Origin: Marisa cornuarietis
Lineage: Eukaryota; Mollusca; Gastropoda; Architaenioglossa; Ampullariidae
Assembly (NCBI GenBank): GCA_004794655.1
Contig: SMMW01000033.1
Location: 1,429,501-1,493,500 of the forward strand
DNA: 64,000 nucleotides
Direction of reading: 5' to 3'
Shown: positions 1 through 12,735 of the stretch, in pieces
How the letters are laid out: each line of letters opens with the position of its first letter
Position numbering within the stretch: position 1 is the stretch's first letter
Program-made: the position numbers and the translations under genes
Notes under the pieces: model-generated
What the model saw: the letters and a program-made list of their open reading frames with translations, nothing else
Databases searched by the model: none
Told to the model about the DNA's origin: nothing

Positions 1-1123
1 TAAAATAGGAAACTCTTGGCCACTGCTTTCCTACTGTTCATGAAGAATCGAAGGACTTGTGATAAAGTTGTTTTTTCCACTTTTGACCTTTATAATCAAG
101 GCAGGTGATTCAGGTGTGGGAAGGATCTATTTTTGAGACTATTTGTGGTGTAGATAATTATGTAATGACGGAAGCATTTACGAAACTCGATCAGTCTGCA
201 ACAAAGAGAGTATGCAAGCGATCGATTTCAAGACCTGTAATAAACTTCTGCAGTCTACAAATACAAGGCTTGCCCAAATGATTTTACATTACGCTGTTTT
301 CTTTTCGAGCTAGTAATTTATCATCTAATTTTCTGAGAGGACTAATAGTATGATAACAAAATTTATTTGCTTCGTTCTTAGGGTGAACGAGGCTATACAA
401 AAGGAAGGATTATCTTCTCTTGTTTATCGCTGCCGCAAGGTTTCAGGTTGAGAGAGATTGCCTTAAGTATGTTCAAACATGTCTAAGCAAAATCAATGAC
501 ATTAAAAAGTGTTGCAAAACTTTTGGGGTGATTTTCATGAAAGTTTTTGTTTTCAGAATGGTATTAATATTTACACATGTCTTTTGCTGTATGTTTGGAT
601 AGGGAGTTAGAGATAAACGCTGGAAAATTTACATTATTAGTTTACAAAAGTAACCATTTCTCATAAGGTAGGTAAAAGACAATTTTGTTTCTGCTCCTTC
701 ATAAGATCTTGGTCATTATAAGTGCGTGCATAACTCTGTAAGGAACTGAAGAACATCCCTTCTGTGATCTCGGACATTTTTGGTATAGATATTGACCCTG
801 ACATTCTAGTCTTCAGCTGCACAAGGAAGACTCAGCAAACTGAAATCATGCCCAAAAAGCAGCTTCGCTGCAAGAATGGGCACCTGATTAATCTGGAGAG
901 ATAGAGACGACGGAAGTAGAGGGTTGGGCCCCGCCATCCACATGCTATACTCTAGTCACGGTGAACCCATTTACTTCCCTACGATGTCCAGTCAATGGAA
1001 CCCTTTACCTTTTATACGTCTTTCTTTTCTTAATGTTAAATATGGGACTGGCTGACAATTTTTATATAATTGTCTAATAAAAAGGGCAAATAGACGTATA
1101 CATATTCGCACGCTCGTGCACAA

Positions 1124-1237
1124 GCACGCACGCACGTACACACGCACATACACACGCACGCACGCACACGCACGCACACACACACACGCACGCACACACA
1201 CACACACACACGCACGCACGCACGCACACACATACAC
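1124..1237. repeat. Degenerate (CA/CGCA)n microsatellite
   Basis: A mixture of CACG, CGCA, CACA and CATA tetranucleotides. The three overlapping minus-strand Cys/Val frames here are repeat artefacts. Confidence 0.95.
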
Positions 1238-1818
1238 AAAGCGAGAGACGGGTGTACACATTTGGTAACTTTATCAAAATACGCAGGAAACTGTTATTTT
1301 AGTGATCACGGAATCTCGATGTAAAATACGATTACACTCGATGCGTCTGTCCATCATCGCATGACTAATACAATATTCGCTTTTCTGAAAATAAATAATA
1401 AATGAAGCACTTTGACATCAAGGTAAGCAAACACAAGATACAAAAATAAAAGCTACATATTGACATCCCCGAAAGCTCACACGAGATATCAAATAAAAGC
1501 TACCCTTTTGCAGTGAGACGAAGAAACAGTGAACTCTTTTATGCAGGAAAACGAAAATAAAAAATGAAAGTAAAGGTTGGTTCCAGTTAAACATAAAAAC
1601 AAAACCATGTATAGCCACAACTATCCCCTTCTATGTCAGTACTGAGAGGGAAAATGGCAAATTTACTTCCGGTTACTGAAGATCAGTTTACAAAAAAAAG
1701 TGACTTCTTCTCTGCCTGTTAACATTTCCTGACATGAGCGAAAAAAGTGCTTGAGGTATTTTATTGTTTTGAAAATTCTGACCGCCAACCGTTATTTATT
1801 CCTGAACAAACAAAAATG

Positions 1819-1820
<2 letters not shown>

Positions 1821-1884
<64 letters not shown>
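1821..1884. repeat. (AC)32 microsatellite
   Basis: Uninterrupted AC dinucleotides over 64 bp. Confidence 0.97.
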
Positions 1885-1886
<2 letters not shown>

Positions 1887-2344
1887 GTGAGATAGAGAGA
1901 AGGAAAAAATGTAGCCAAAAGCTACCAATCACAAAAGGATTTAACTGCTGAGCCTGCTGTAAATGCGTCCTGCAGTTTTAATAAGAGGAAGATCACTTTC
2001 ACTTCGGCCCCCAGCTGCGTGAATGGTTTGCTTTCTTGCGATGTAGATAGTGGTGAGAATTGTGTTAAGGTAGCAATTGCTGGAACTGTCACATGCTGTA
2101 AACATTACCGTTAAGCAAGACTTCAAGAAGATGTCTCATTGCGTGAAAATTTGTTGTTAGTCGGTTGTTAAAGAAATTGTTTGAAAGACACACCTGTCCG
2201 AATTTCTCCGGGCACACTTTTTTAATGTTTAACACAATGTAAATGAATTTACTTCTTCTTCGGTGTTTTATACTAATCCTGCGGGCTTCCGATGAGGACA
2301 AAAATGAGAAAATTACCTATAGAAGCAGAAATGATTAGGTAAAA

Positions 2345-2599
2345 CCACGGACGTGTATAGGTGGATTGTTGTCTGTCTGCTGAGAACAACGCTGAGCCTC
2401 TTGCGAAGTTAGTCCGCTGTTAGTCTCGGCGAGCCCTAACAATGAATGTGAATAAACCGGAAGCTATATTGTCCAAAGCCTCGTTCTAGTAGTTAAACTG
2501 AAACGTCACTAAACCCGGAAGTTGTTTCGTAACCAGCCTCGTTCTATGACTTCACTGAAAAAAATCGTCTGCCAGAAGTCCAGTAATACAAGTCCGTGG
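2345..2599. mobile_element. 255-bp MITE with terminal inverted repeats and 6-bp target-site duplication
   Basis: The left end CCACGGACGTGTATAG and the right end (reverse complement CCACGGACTTGTATTA) form terminal inverted repeats of about 16 bp. Both are bordered by GTAAAA (2339-2344 and 2600-2605), a plausible target-site duplication. Inside, a ~55-bp segment (AAACCGGAAGC... / AAACCCGGAAGTT..., each followed by CCTCGTTCTA and TTCACTGAAA-like sequence) is duplicated in tandem. No coding capacity. The superfamily is not clear to me. Confidence 0.75.
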
Positions 2600-3064
2600 G
2601 TAAAACTAATCCCCACTACCCCAAAGGCCAACTATTCCTCAGTGTAGTCCCATTGGCAAAGTAGGGTTGTCAGGTACATTCATCTGACTCGGTACCTACT
2701 ATGTTCGGTATGCATGGTGAACAGCACCTCAGGTGTTAGGTCACACCACTCGAAAGAGTGCCTGGGGTAAAAAAAAAAAAGTGATTCAATTGAGTGGATG
2801 TAGCAAGGAACGAAACGTGGTCCAAAATAAAATCATTTTCAATTAACGTAAATGAGAAGCCTTAAACAAAACAGCGATGAAGCCATGCCGACTGGGTCAT
2901 GAAAAAGGGAGAGAGAAAACTAGAAATAAATTATTTATTTCCCAAAACAGGGCCTCCATCACACGACCAGACCAAAGCATTATAATGGACAATTGCACAT
3001 TATGCCTGCACCTTTCTCCGTGTCGACGTGGCGGTTTTATTGTCACTTGGCTGTAAGTTCCGAA

Positions 3065-3092
3065 CCCCCCCCCACACACACACACACACACA
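3065..3092. repeat. Poly-C run followed by (CA)n
   Basis: A C homopolymer leads directly into about ten CA units. Confidence 0.9.
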
Positions 3093-4913
3093 GAGTGCCT
3101 TTTTCATGGCCACCTCTCGGCTTCCCTATAGCGGGCTGACAAGTAGGCTTGCATTACTCTAGACGAGTCGAGCGTGTTAGGAGAGGAAAAAAAGCCTAGT
3201 TAATGAGACAGGGTATGCATGGCATGTCTGATGTCATGGTTGCGCCCTCTACCGGTAGAACCCGGTACGAGCTTACTTCAAACTCTTGGTGCTCGGTAGC
3301 GTGAAAAAACTTCAAGACCTGAGAGATCGGTAGTGGATCGATATTTATCATATCAAAGATATTTATCATGCCAATGACATGCAGCATATCAATAAAATGT
3401 ATTTCCGCTTCTTCCTCATTGGACACGATACAAGTGTACTTCAGTCTTCTTAGGAAACTTTGTTGTTTTTTTAGTTTTGTCTGTTCTTGCTCAGCCCACC
3501 TCTTTTATATACTCATTATCTGCACTGGTTTAGAAGGTGGATAATTTTTGCACTGCAAAAGGTATGTGTAGCCAGGATGCCGTCAAGAAAAAGATACCCG
3601 TCCTTTTATGTTAGCCCAGTTCTTCCAGCAAGATTAGCTGTAACATCGGTTTTTTTATACATCTTATCAGATTTCAAAGACATTTGGAAGAAAGTTTTAT
3701 TCTTACCAGAAAGATTATGTTTTTTTCTTAGAGTAACACAGTGGTTCTCACAAAGTCCTTTTTTTATAATTTTCGAGCAGAAGATTCACAAGAAGATTCG
3801 CACTGAGCGCCTAAATGTCTTACAAGAGAAAATTCTGCACGTCATATGTGGGTAAAAATAGGGCTAGAAAAATACTAGGTCTTCTGTCTCATGGCGAATA
3901 AATCTAATTTTTAAAGTTTCTGCATCTCTTCGTGTCAACATTTTATACTCAGGCTTCTTGAACAAAATGCCATGATTTTTTTTCCCGCAGGCTTTGAGCT
4001 AATAGTGAATTAAGGGATGTTCACATTATAATGAGTATCACTGTCACAGTCTTTATTAAAAGATCGAAATCCCCAAAATTAACAATACTATAATTTGCAA
4101 GTTATCCACAACTGTTGCCATTGTTGTCTCATCATCAATGCTGCCTCTTTTGTTAGATATAGAGAAAGAATCAAAATAACATAAAAGGAGCAGCCAATTA
4201 CTTGCCTCTAGCCATCTGGTTATGGCTGAAGATTGGTAAGGTGAAAAAAGCAAATGAGAAAGGAAATACGTTTGGCTCTCTGAGCCTCACGGACACAAAT
4301 AGGACAAAAGGATATGATTTTGACTGGCTTGACCGATAAGAAGGTTTTCAGGCTCGATGTAAATTCCAAGCATCGGTGAACTTTCCTTGCTTACCTCCCT
4401 TACAGCTGCATCAGACAGGACAGATGTACTCATGCTCTTGGCTTTCTCTGTACACTTTGTTCACAAACTTTTATGGAAACGAAAGAGGGGGTGGAACTGA
4501 GGTGGTGGCGTAGAGACCCACAAAACATGCCAGGCGCCCGAAAATCGTGTGCCAGGCTGGCGCCTGGAATGGGAAGCAATCGAAATGCTCAATTGTCTTC
4601 GTGAGGAGGAGATAATCAAGTGTCTTAAAACAAGCCGTCAGTTCTGGAGCTGACATTCCCTGCCAGTATTTTTTTTTATCTTTCTTGCTTTCGAACGCTT
4701 TAATATTCGCTGCATTTATTTTTTGCTTTGCAGCCCCCACCACCACCGTGCCCTGTTTTGGCATGGATCTCACTTTCGGATACAAGCTTAACAGACAGAT
4801 GTCTAAAAGTCGCACACTCTGTGAAGATATATGATTGTGTGACAAGAATATTTAGTGCGGCGATTTCTGTTTTGTTTACTCTCCTCCGAGTTCATTAAAA
4901 GTGCAGTGCACCC

Positions 4914-5114
4914 TTGCAGCTTGCGTCCACCACCACTTCGACCCTCTTCTGTATTCTCTCCCTTTCGTGGTTCCTTTTCACTTTTTCAGATGTGGCTTCC
5001 AAGACAGAGTGTCGAGAATGCGTTGTGTTCACTTGCATACTAGAGATCGATGCAAACGCTAAAATGAACAAATATCTTGTCTCGAGCCAGAAAATTCCTC
5101 GTAAAGTCCGATGA
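4914..5114 (+). CDS. Possible small secreted peptide (66 aa), unrecognised
   Basis: The frame starts with a stretch that looks like a signal peptide: a polar N-terminus, then LFCILSLSWFLFTFS, then a plausible cleavage region near DVASK. The remaining ~38 residues hold three cysteines (ECRECVVFTC) and several Lys. I do not recognise a family. A polypyrimidine acceptor-like site lies inside the frame at 4970-4990, so it may also be chance. No neighbours support expression. Confidence 0.1.
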   Translation: MQLASTTTSTLFCILSLSWFLFTFSDVASKTECRECVVFTCILEIDANAKMNKYLVSSQKIPRKVR

Positions 5115-5122
5115 CGTGTAAA

Positions 5123-5194
5123 CTCTTCTTCTTCTTCTTCTGCTTCTTTTTTTTTCTTCTTCTTCTCTTTTTCCCCTTCGCCTTCTTCTTCTTT
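5123..5194. repeat. (CTT)n-rich pyrimidine tract
   Basis: CTTCTT units interrupted by T runs. The Glu/Lys-rich minus-strand frame over this stretch is low complexity. Confidence 0.88.
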
Positions 5195-6500
5195 TGAAAC
5201 TCGTGTTGTGCCACTTAACCAGGGATTTGTGGCCAAAGTCTGTGGCACATGTGTTTTCGGTGTGTCTGTAGAATTCCCTTCACACCCCTAACCTCTTCCT
5301 TCGCCGAACAAAATGCAAATATTGACAATCAGCCTCAATCTCGTTATATCCCATGTAACACCGGAATTAGATTCAGGCAATCCGCCATATGCATTTCAGA
5401 ACGTGAAACCCCTTGCTTAATGTTCTTTATGAAGATTGAGAGGTGGAAGGGGGGTAATGGGTGGAGGTCGTGCGTGTGGGAGGGCGAGCTTAAGAGGTAG
5501 GGTGGGCAAATTCTTTTCCCCCTGACAAACAGTTTCTTCTGATGCAACAGCGAACAGCGGCTCGTGAGGGCGCGAAAGTTTTGCATGCTGCTTGCGTGTG
5601 CTGTTTGAAGACGTAGCTAGCGAGCTGTAACTAACTGATGACCCAGTTAACTCGCTGGTATTGCAAATCAAGCCACGACCTCTTAGCGCCTTCGGGACCG
5701 TGTCGAGTGACTGGGAAATTAGGAGTTTGGGGGATGCGGCAATAAAATGTTTGGGGTGAGGGGGGAAAAGCGGTGAGTAGATTGATAGCAGGAAGGCTGC
5801 AGATTTTCGTTTGTGATGAAGGAATACAAATTCTGCTTGAAAAATCGATGAATGGGTTGTGTGGTTGTCTTCCCACCCGCCTCCCCCTACCCTTGTTTGA
5901 TGACGTCATCCATCTTTTCCGTGCCTGAAAAATCCTAGAACCTGTTTGCATGTTCGGTGGTTTCTGTGGAATAGGTTGAGCTGACTGGCTGACTAGCTGC
6001 CTCAATTATGCGCTTGGTGTTAACTCTCTCTAAGCTTTCCTTGTTCTCACGTTACCTGCTTGCATGACACTTTACGCATGCGTGCATCGATAAGAGGATG
6101 AAAACACCTGAAGCTTTCTCCTCCCCAGTTCCGCCAATACCTCTCTTATTAAAAAAAGGTGAGCAATGTGGCACATTGACCCTCAACATCAAGTGACCAA
6201 AGATTGTCTGCCGCGTATATCCGGCCATGCGAACACGCAAGCAATGTCCGCCTGAGTGGCCAGAGCACAGACCAGACCTTGCGCCGTCCATCTTTACCTT
6301 GTCCTGCAGCAAGTTTCACGGCATGGACCTCAATGCTTATTGGTCTAGACAGGCCAATGCTTAGAACTATAAATAACCGACGACCAAAAGATCACCAAGT
6401 TCACGCGGATGACAGCTCAGCTGAGTTGAACGTAAGCCGATAGTGGAAGGGGTCGATGACGTAGGAATGTTTCCTGAATCTGCTTACACAACGATTGCAT

Positions 6501-6564
<64 letters not shown>
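6501..6564. repeat. (CG)n(CA)n microsatellite
   Basis: Four CG units pass directly into about 28 CA units, an alternating purine-pyrimidine tract of the type that can form Z-DNA. Confidence 0.96.
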
Positions 6565-6566
<2 letters not shown>

Positions 6567-6821
6567 GACACGTACAAAATAGTACGCGCGAGTGTAATGA
6601 GAGACGGAGACAAAGAAGGACTGCCATTTCATGCGCGGGAAAAGATAGCTTACGACGCGCATGTGCGGGATTAAGCTGTGCACTCGTCTTTTCCGGTTGT
6701 CTTTTACACAGCACAGTGCTTTCTATAGCACAGTTATTCTTTTTGTGTTGCTTTTATATGGGGAAAAATCCTAGTTGTTCTGCGCAACAAAGGTCTACAA
6801 AGATAACATTATGACCGTGCT

Positions 6822-7440
6822 AATTAATAATAATAATGCGAACTTATAGTGCGCAGAATCACGAATGAGATGGATCGCACTCTCTGCGCAGAACAATTTG
6901 ATAAAAAGTAACAAACCAATAGGCAGTGAGGTACACATAGGGACAATGAACAACATAAAGATTAGGTACAAGTCAGGAATAGTACTTTGTAAAAAGATAT
7001 GTTTTAAAAGAGCGTTTGAATGCGGCTATGGAAGTTGAGTGGCGAATGTGATGTGGAAGAGAGTTCCACTGCTGACCAGCACTGAGGGAGAACATTCGTT
7101 GTCCGTATGTGACTGTCTTAGTGAGAGGGAGGGATAAAATGCGGGAGTCTGATGAGGATCGAAGGTTTCGGGCAGGAGTTTTTACAGACAAGATTTCGTT
7201 AAAGTAGTTGGGGGAGTGACTTTCGAAGAAACCATAGCAGAGAGTTGAGAGCTTATAGTCTATTCTAGCTTTAACTGGTAGCCAATGAAGAGAGTGAAGA
7301 AGTGGTGAGACATGATCACGTTTGCGAGTCCGAAAGACGAGACGAGCAGCTGAGTTCTGGACTTTCTGAAGTTTATCAATGAGGTGCTGAGGACAGCCAG
7401 CAAGAAGAGAGTTGCAGTAGCCAAATTAGAGCAGGTTTGG
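6822..7440 (-). mobile_element. CR1/L2-like LINE remnant: reverse transcriptase C-terminus plus 3' end
   Basis: On the minus strand one frame runs from about 7419 to the stop at 6973 (about 148 codons). It has the C-terminal signature of CR1/L2-type LINEs: GYCNSLLAGCP, LQKVQNSAARLVFR, LLHSLHWLPVKARIDYKL, a GQRMFSLSAGQQWNSLP block, and SIAAFKRSFKTYLF before the stop. The 3' region to 6822 ends with a GCGCACTATAAGTTCGC-like segment and ATT/AAT repeats, as such elements often do. A stop (TAA) just upstream of GYCNS and the missing catalytic domains make it a truncated dead copy. No target-site duplication was found. Confidence 0.88.
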
Positions 7441-9301
7441 AATGAATTCCATTTAAAATAAATTCCTTTTATTTCATAAACTCCATTAGAAAAGCTTTTT
7501 TAATCACAAAAGCTGTACAATGTCAAAGGCTCTAAAATCATTGCTAGGTAACGAACAGAAAAGCAAGATTACTTGATGTTAACGTGCAAGCAACCTCTTT
7601 CGTCCAAATTTCTGTTTAGGAAATTCTCGTCTTGGACCTCCTTACAGAGTTTCTAGAAAGACTTTGGACTTTGGTGAAGCAGGAACCCAGAATAACATCA
7701 CAAAATGGAATGATATTTTGTTATCGTCTTCTTTCCTTCCCTTCCTCACTAATAATAGACATATGAGTGTGCTTCAGAGGCAAACTCGAAATATAGGGCT
7801 GCAATACGTTACTGGTCACCACGATTAAAATGCCTTGCTCATTTTGTGAAAAACAAGTTACATGACACATTGAAAGGACTAAACCAACAATTATAGATAA
7901 ATGCTAGGGACTTGTTTTCTTTTAGTAAAGAATAGTCAACCATTGAAAATTATAAATCTATTTAATAAGCATTTCATTAGCATTAAAACTATTAACAAAT
8001 TTAATATCCTAATGTTGCTTTTCACTTTAAGTACACAACAGTAGTCTCTAGATGTTCATCAAAAATTCCGCACACAGCAGCAGATGAAATTTAGATACAT
8101 TCCTAGCAGCCTTTAATCTAAACAGTGGAACTAGTGAAATCGCTACAAGCTGCCGTAAACACACTCGAACCTTAATGTTAGCTTACTGAGAAAACCATCT
8201 CTGTAACATTAAATATATATATATATAATGAGAGAACCTCAATGTACGCAGAGATTAATTTGAACCTTGTTTGATTCCTCTCTTTTCAAATAAATAGAAG
8301 TATCAAGACACATTTAAGGAGTCGATTTTTTTGATTCCAAAGAACTAATTTCATGCTTCCGTATATCACTCCAGAGAAAGCGGAAATTGCGTGTGCGCAC
8401 TTCAAAACTTGCACTTAGCAGATGAGAGACCCGTGAGCACACTGCGAGCGTGGAGTCTGCTGCCTGTTTCTGTAGCCTATGATGCATGCAATTCATGCTT
8501 CGTGTAAACACAGAAACAATTATACAAAGGAAGAAAGCTTTAATCAAAATTCGTGTTCTTCTGGACAACTATTCCCTCGGCTTCAAATAATCCTAGCAGC
8601 AAGACAATAAAGTATAAAATACAGATGCGAGTAAAACGTGCTACCATGACTGCTACTGGCAGAGAAGTCAGAATCGGCGTTTGATGAAAATGTTGTTGGA
8701 GTTTACAACAGAGTTCCTCGTCGCAAGTCAGTCTACAATAATGACCCCACTCTTCCCGATTATCAATGATCATGAGCCGCAGCAACTGTCGATTGATTCT
8801 CTGTATATTAATAACTCAAAGCAGTTTCGAGTGAAAAGTGTTTTGGGAGCGTTGCGAGTGATATTTTGTGTTCAGTAATACCAGAAAATGTAATGTTTTG
8901 ATTCTTAGTTTTAATTCTTTTATTCTTGCTCAACCAGGTACCAATGTAAATTTCTTTGCTTCTTTCATGTAGTTAAAATGTCCCATTTTTCTTTTCTTTT
9001 TTTATTGGGAGGTAGTTCATTCTCTCAAAGTGTTTAATACATTCATCATTTGCTTAGTGTGTTAACAAAATGTTTTAGGAGTATTTAGGAGCCTTCCTTC
9101 TTCCTTCCTTCTGCTGCTTACAATACTATACATTTCGATACAGCGGAGACATAGTCGTTTCCTATGAGCTCTCGTGGCCGTATGCTCTTACATTCTACCC
9201 TCCAATAAACACAGTGCACTGGTACTTGCTTTTCCATAAAAGCGGCCGCTAGCCGTAAGCAAGAAGATAAAACTGAAACAGCATCCTCATAATTGGATGC
9301 C

Positions 9302-9370
9302 ATCAAAGTGTGGACATGTTGGGTGTTATCAAAGCGTGGGCATGTTAAGTGTTATCAAAGTTTAGACATG
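9302..9370. repeat. Minisatellite, 26-bp unit, 2.6 copies
   Basis: Units ATCAAAGTGTGGACATG..., ATCAAAGCGTGGGCATG... and a partial ATCAAAGTTTAGACATG follow without a gap. Confidence 0.9.
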
Positions 9371-11035
9371 CAGAAATATTGCCTAAAATGGGTTTCTCTT
9401 TTAATTATGGATAATCCTCTGTTTAGGTGGACAAATAGTGGGTGTACTGATGTTATTGAATAACACACTCATAAAGGGCATATCAATTCTTTCCTCCGAT
9501 GTTATTTTACGGCATAATTTTGATAGCCCATTAAATATGATGCAACCCTGCTGCGAAAAAAGTAAAGCTACCAGTCGTATCGCCCTGAAGTAAACCATTT
9601 AAAACAGTTAAATTGCATTCAGGGCAAAGCTGCAATAGAGATTGATATGTGTTTATATTAGGGCCTAAAGAACACCTGCATCTAGGTTCTAAATAATAAG
9701 ACGAAACATCCTTGTTCAGGTTTACTAACAACTCTACATTAAAACACACAGAGGTCCGAGGTAAAAAACACGGTGATCTTTACAGAAATGGGTTTGGGTG
9801 GGGGTTTTTCTGGGGGGAGGGGAATCGTGTGGGGGTGGAAGACGTTAATTGGATTCTCCGAGTCTACAAAGAAAGCTTAGTTGTTTGTTTTTCACAGAAC
9901 TGGCACGATCACATATCTAACAGTGACAGATTTACCGTATACAGACTTTTGAATTTTGAAATTGTGTATGCAAAGTATGTCACTCACGAGACATTCTGAT
10001 TTGATTCAGGGTCCATTCTTCTGAAATTCACTCATACAGATAATTATATATTATTTATTCAATGTCCTGTTCCCCGATGCCCCTTACATTACATAATTCC
10101 AGCCTCAATGGTGAAATTCACTTTTTATTCGTACGCATATCACTTAATGATTTGATTCTAAAATATTTATCTGAAAAATGTAGAAATATTTGCCACAACA
10201 AAATCTTTTGACTGATAACCATTGTTTGAAAATTATTGCTAGATTTTTATACTACAGACTAAAACGAAATAGTTAACAGTTGATGTAGCATAATTATGTA
10301 TGTGCCTACAAGAGTATTTACATTTTTTATAAACTTGTTTACTATGTTGAAATCAATATTTGATGGGTTATATTGCGTATACTATAATACTATCAGCAAT
10401 GGAATGGCGTGGCTGCCCTGGTAGGTGAAGGTCACGAATCCAAATGTTTGGGTCAATGGCATAAAAATAGAGAATTTGAATCTTGAGTTTCTCTCTCTCC
10501 GCCTTCATCATCAACTTTCATGTCACTTTTTTTGGCATGCTCGCTCTCTCACTTCTTGCTTGCTCTCAGGCAATATTCATCACGTATGGGAGCGTTAAGA
10601 AGCTGCCATAGCACCAAGAAGAAATCGGCCAGTCTGACATAACGTCCACGCAATCGAGGCTCAGTAAGAAAAAGAGAGTCGTTACGCAAATGAAGAGCGT
10701 GTCCGGTTTAAAGTGTAATTACCTTGACCTCTAAGGATTCGGTTAGATCTGAAAAACAAGTTTTCACACACGCACGCGCGCGCGCACTCACAAACACTCT
10801 CTCAACCCTCCTGAGGGAACTGAGCGAGGAGCGAGAAGCCACGTTATTATTTCAAAAAGGCGAAGGTGTCTGTAAAAGAATTTTAAACCTCATTTAGTTA
10901 ATCAGAATAAGAATCTCCGTAATTACTTACCTGGGTCATAGTAACTCTTTCTTAGCTGTCTCTTCTCATACATCATGAAGAAAATGGGGAAAGATCTGCT
11001 CTGTTTCTCCCTCCCACACACCACTCCTACACACC

Positions 11036-11037
<2 letters not shown>

Positions 11038-11116
<79 letters not shown>
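11038..11116. repeat. (CA)n microsatellite, about 79 bp
   Basis: Uninterrupted CA units preceded by an imperfect CACACCCCTCA lead-in. Frames on both strands are artefacts. Confidence 0.97.
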
Positions 11117-11120
<4 letters not shown>

Positions 11121-12614
11121 TCCCTTTCTTTTCATCGGCGTTTCTCGAAGGGCAATGTCCGTCAAACAGTTATGTCCCTACCAAGACATCTTTTAGAACC
11201 CTAAAAAGTGCGTCCTGGACGTCTGCACCACAGGCGTGGTTTGATGAGTTTCATTGCCAACACAGATCGAAATTGTAATTTCCCTTCTGCTGAATCAGGC
11301 GGAGAATTATCACGCGAGGCAATCATACGCTATCACAGCTCCTGACATCTCCTTGATTCCTTCTAAGTTTTCATTTTTTTATTTATTACTTTCGAGATTG
11401 TAGTTTTCTCCCGCATCGGATTCCCTACCCCAAACTGTGATGCTTCCTGGAGAATATGCATTAGGTCCCATGGTTGCCTGCCCCCCGGTGACAAGATTGC
11501 TCATTGAAGGTCATTATCCATGGGGTGGCTCTGGGTTGAGCATGTATCAACTCATGCTCGTGCCCTGACCGGAAATGAACTCTCGAAATCTCACGAATCG
11601 ATGGTAGCAGAGTAATGATATCATCCTTCAGTGACGGCGAGCCGCAAAGGACCCGTGAAAGATCTTTCAATTTCGATTCATCTACTCTCAAAAGCCCCAT
11701 TATGCAAGCCAGGATTACGAATCCGTTGCGTATCTTTAGAGAAACCGTTGGAATCTTTTCCCTCGCGCTCTGGGCTTCTGATAGACCATTGTAGGCATGT
11801 AGACTGCCATCTCGTGTGGACGTCGTCGGCCGTGACAGGGACACACAACTCGTGTTTCCTCCCAGCACGCATCTGGACTATAGTGGCCAGACAGCTGCGC
11901 TCCGGTAACTTCTGAAACTCCCTTCTCTTCTGCCACCCTTCTGCAAAGTTCGATAACTATAATCAGCCACCATCTTGGCTCCCCTGATACCTTACAACCG
12001 CCGCTCATTGACGCTTCGGATGAAATCTATGGGGAGAGAGGGAAGAGATGTGGGGCATAGAGAAAAATACAAAGCGACATAGAGGTGTAGAGGGAGAATG
12101 GTTATGGACGACAGCGATGAAAGGGAGACAGCGACGATTTCGAAGGCAGTACGCTCAAACCTGAGGAGAAAGTAGTTTTGTCACACCAATGTCGATCGAT
12201 GAGTCTGCAAAGAGAGAAAAAAAAGAGCAGAGTTCAGTTCAACTGTTTTTGTACAACGTTATAGAGTGGTCTGGGTCTTGGCAACCTTCTGACTAAGATT
12301 TCAGCATCGCGATTAAGACTTTTTTCCAGAAATGTTACACTGTAGCTCTGCTTAACACGTTCAGAGGTTCTGTAGACCCAGCACACTAAAACCGTAAACT
12401 GTGTCAGAAGCCAACCTCAATGACCTCGTGGAGAGAAGATGAGTAATCACGAAGTATAGGGAGTATCACAGGTACTATAGAACTTTTAAAATCTTGGTTT
12501 GGTGTAGCACACAGTTTTCCAAAAAATAATACTGTCTTACTCTCCGATATGAGTTTCAAGGAAGATGCCGGACTGTTGCCCATTTTGGTGTACAAGGAAG
12601 AGCGCTGGCGATAG

Positions 12615-12735
12615 CCTTTTTTTCTCTTTACCTTTCATATTGTTTTGGCTGCTTATCTAATTTCTTCTCATGCGCAATATGCATCCTCGTAATGGAAACC
12701 TGTACTTTAGAAAAATACATCAGCAACACCAGCCC
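12615..12735 (+). repeat. Dispersed repeat, copy 1 (direct)
   Basis: Shares TGGCTGCTTATCTAATTTCT, TCGTAATGGAAACC, GTACTTTAGAAAAATA and ATCAGCAACA in the same order with 32510-32625. The copies are about 85% alike by eye over ~110 bp. Type unknown. Confidence 0.75.

Larger units (their letters stand above)
1..2338. other. No gene recognised; repeats only
   Basis: Apart from the two AC-type microsatellites, the reading frames here are short and anonymous. I see no conserved motif or paired splice sites that support a gene. Confidence 0.6.
2606..6500. other. No gene recognised
   Basis: Contains a 12-bp poly-A run near 2769, CTT-rich tracts and anonymous frames (3487-3855 plus, 4471-4845 minus, 5631-6005 minus) with no family signature. 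The weak secreted-peptide candidate at 4.9 kb is listed separately. Confidence 0.55.
7441..12614. other. No gene recognised
   Basis: AT-rich DNA between the LINE remnant and the first dispersed repeat. The frames at 11461-12008 lie on both strands over a moderately G+C-rich patch and show no recognisable domain. Confidence 0.55.

Noticed and set aside
2606..2780. SINE-like stretch ending in poly-A
   Set aside because: An A run follows GGTGTTAGGTCACACC-type sequence, but there is no clear pol III A/B box pair and no flanking duplication.
10394..10450. tRNA-like A-box and B-box resemblance
   Set aside because: TGGCTGCCCTGGTAGGTG is followed too closely by the B-box-like GGTCACGAATCC for a tRNA or SINE promoter, and no cloverleaf can be drawn.
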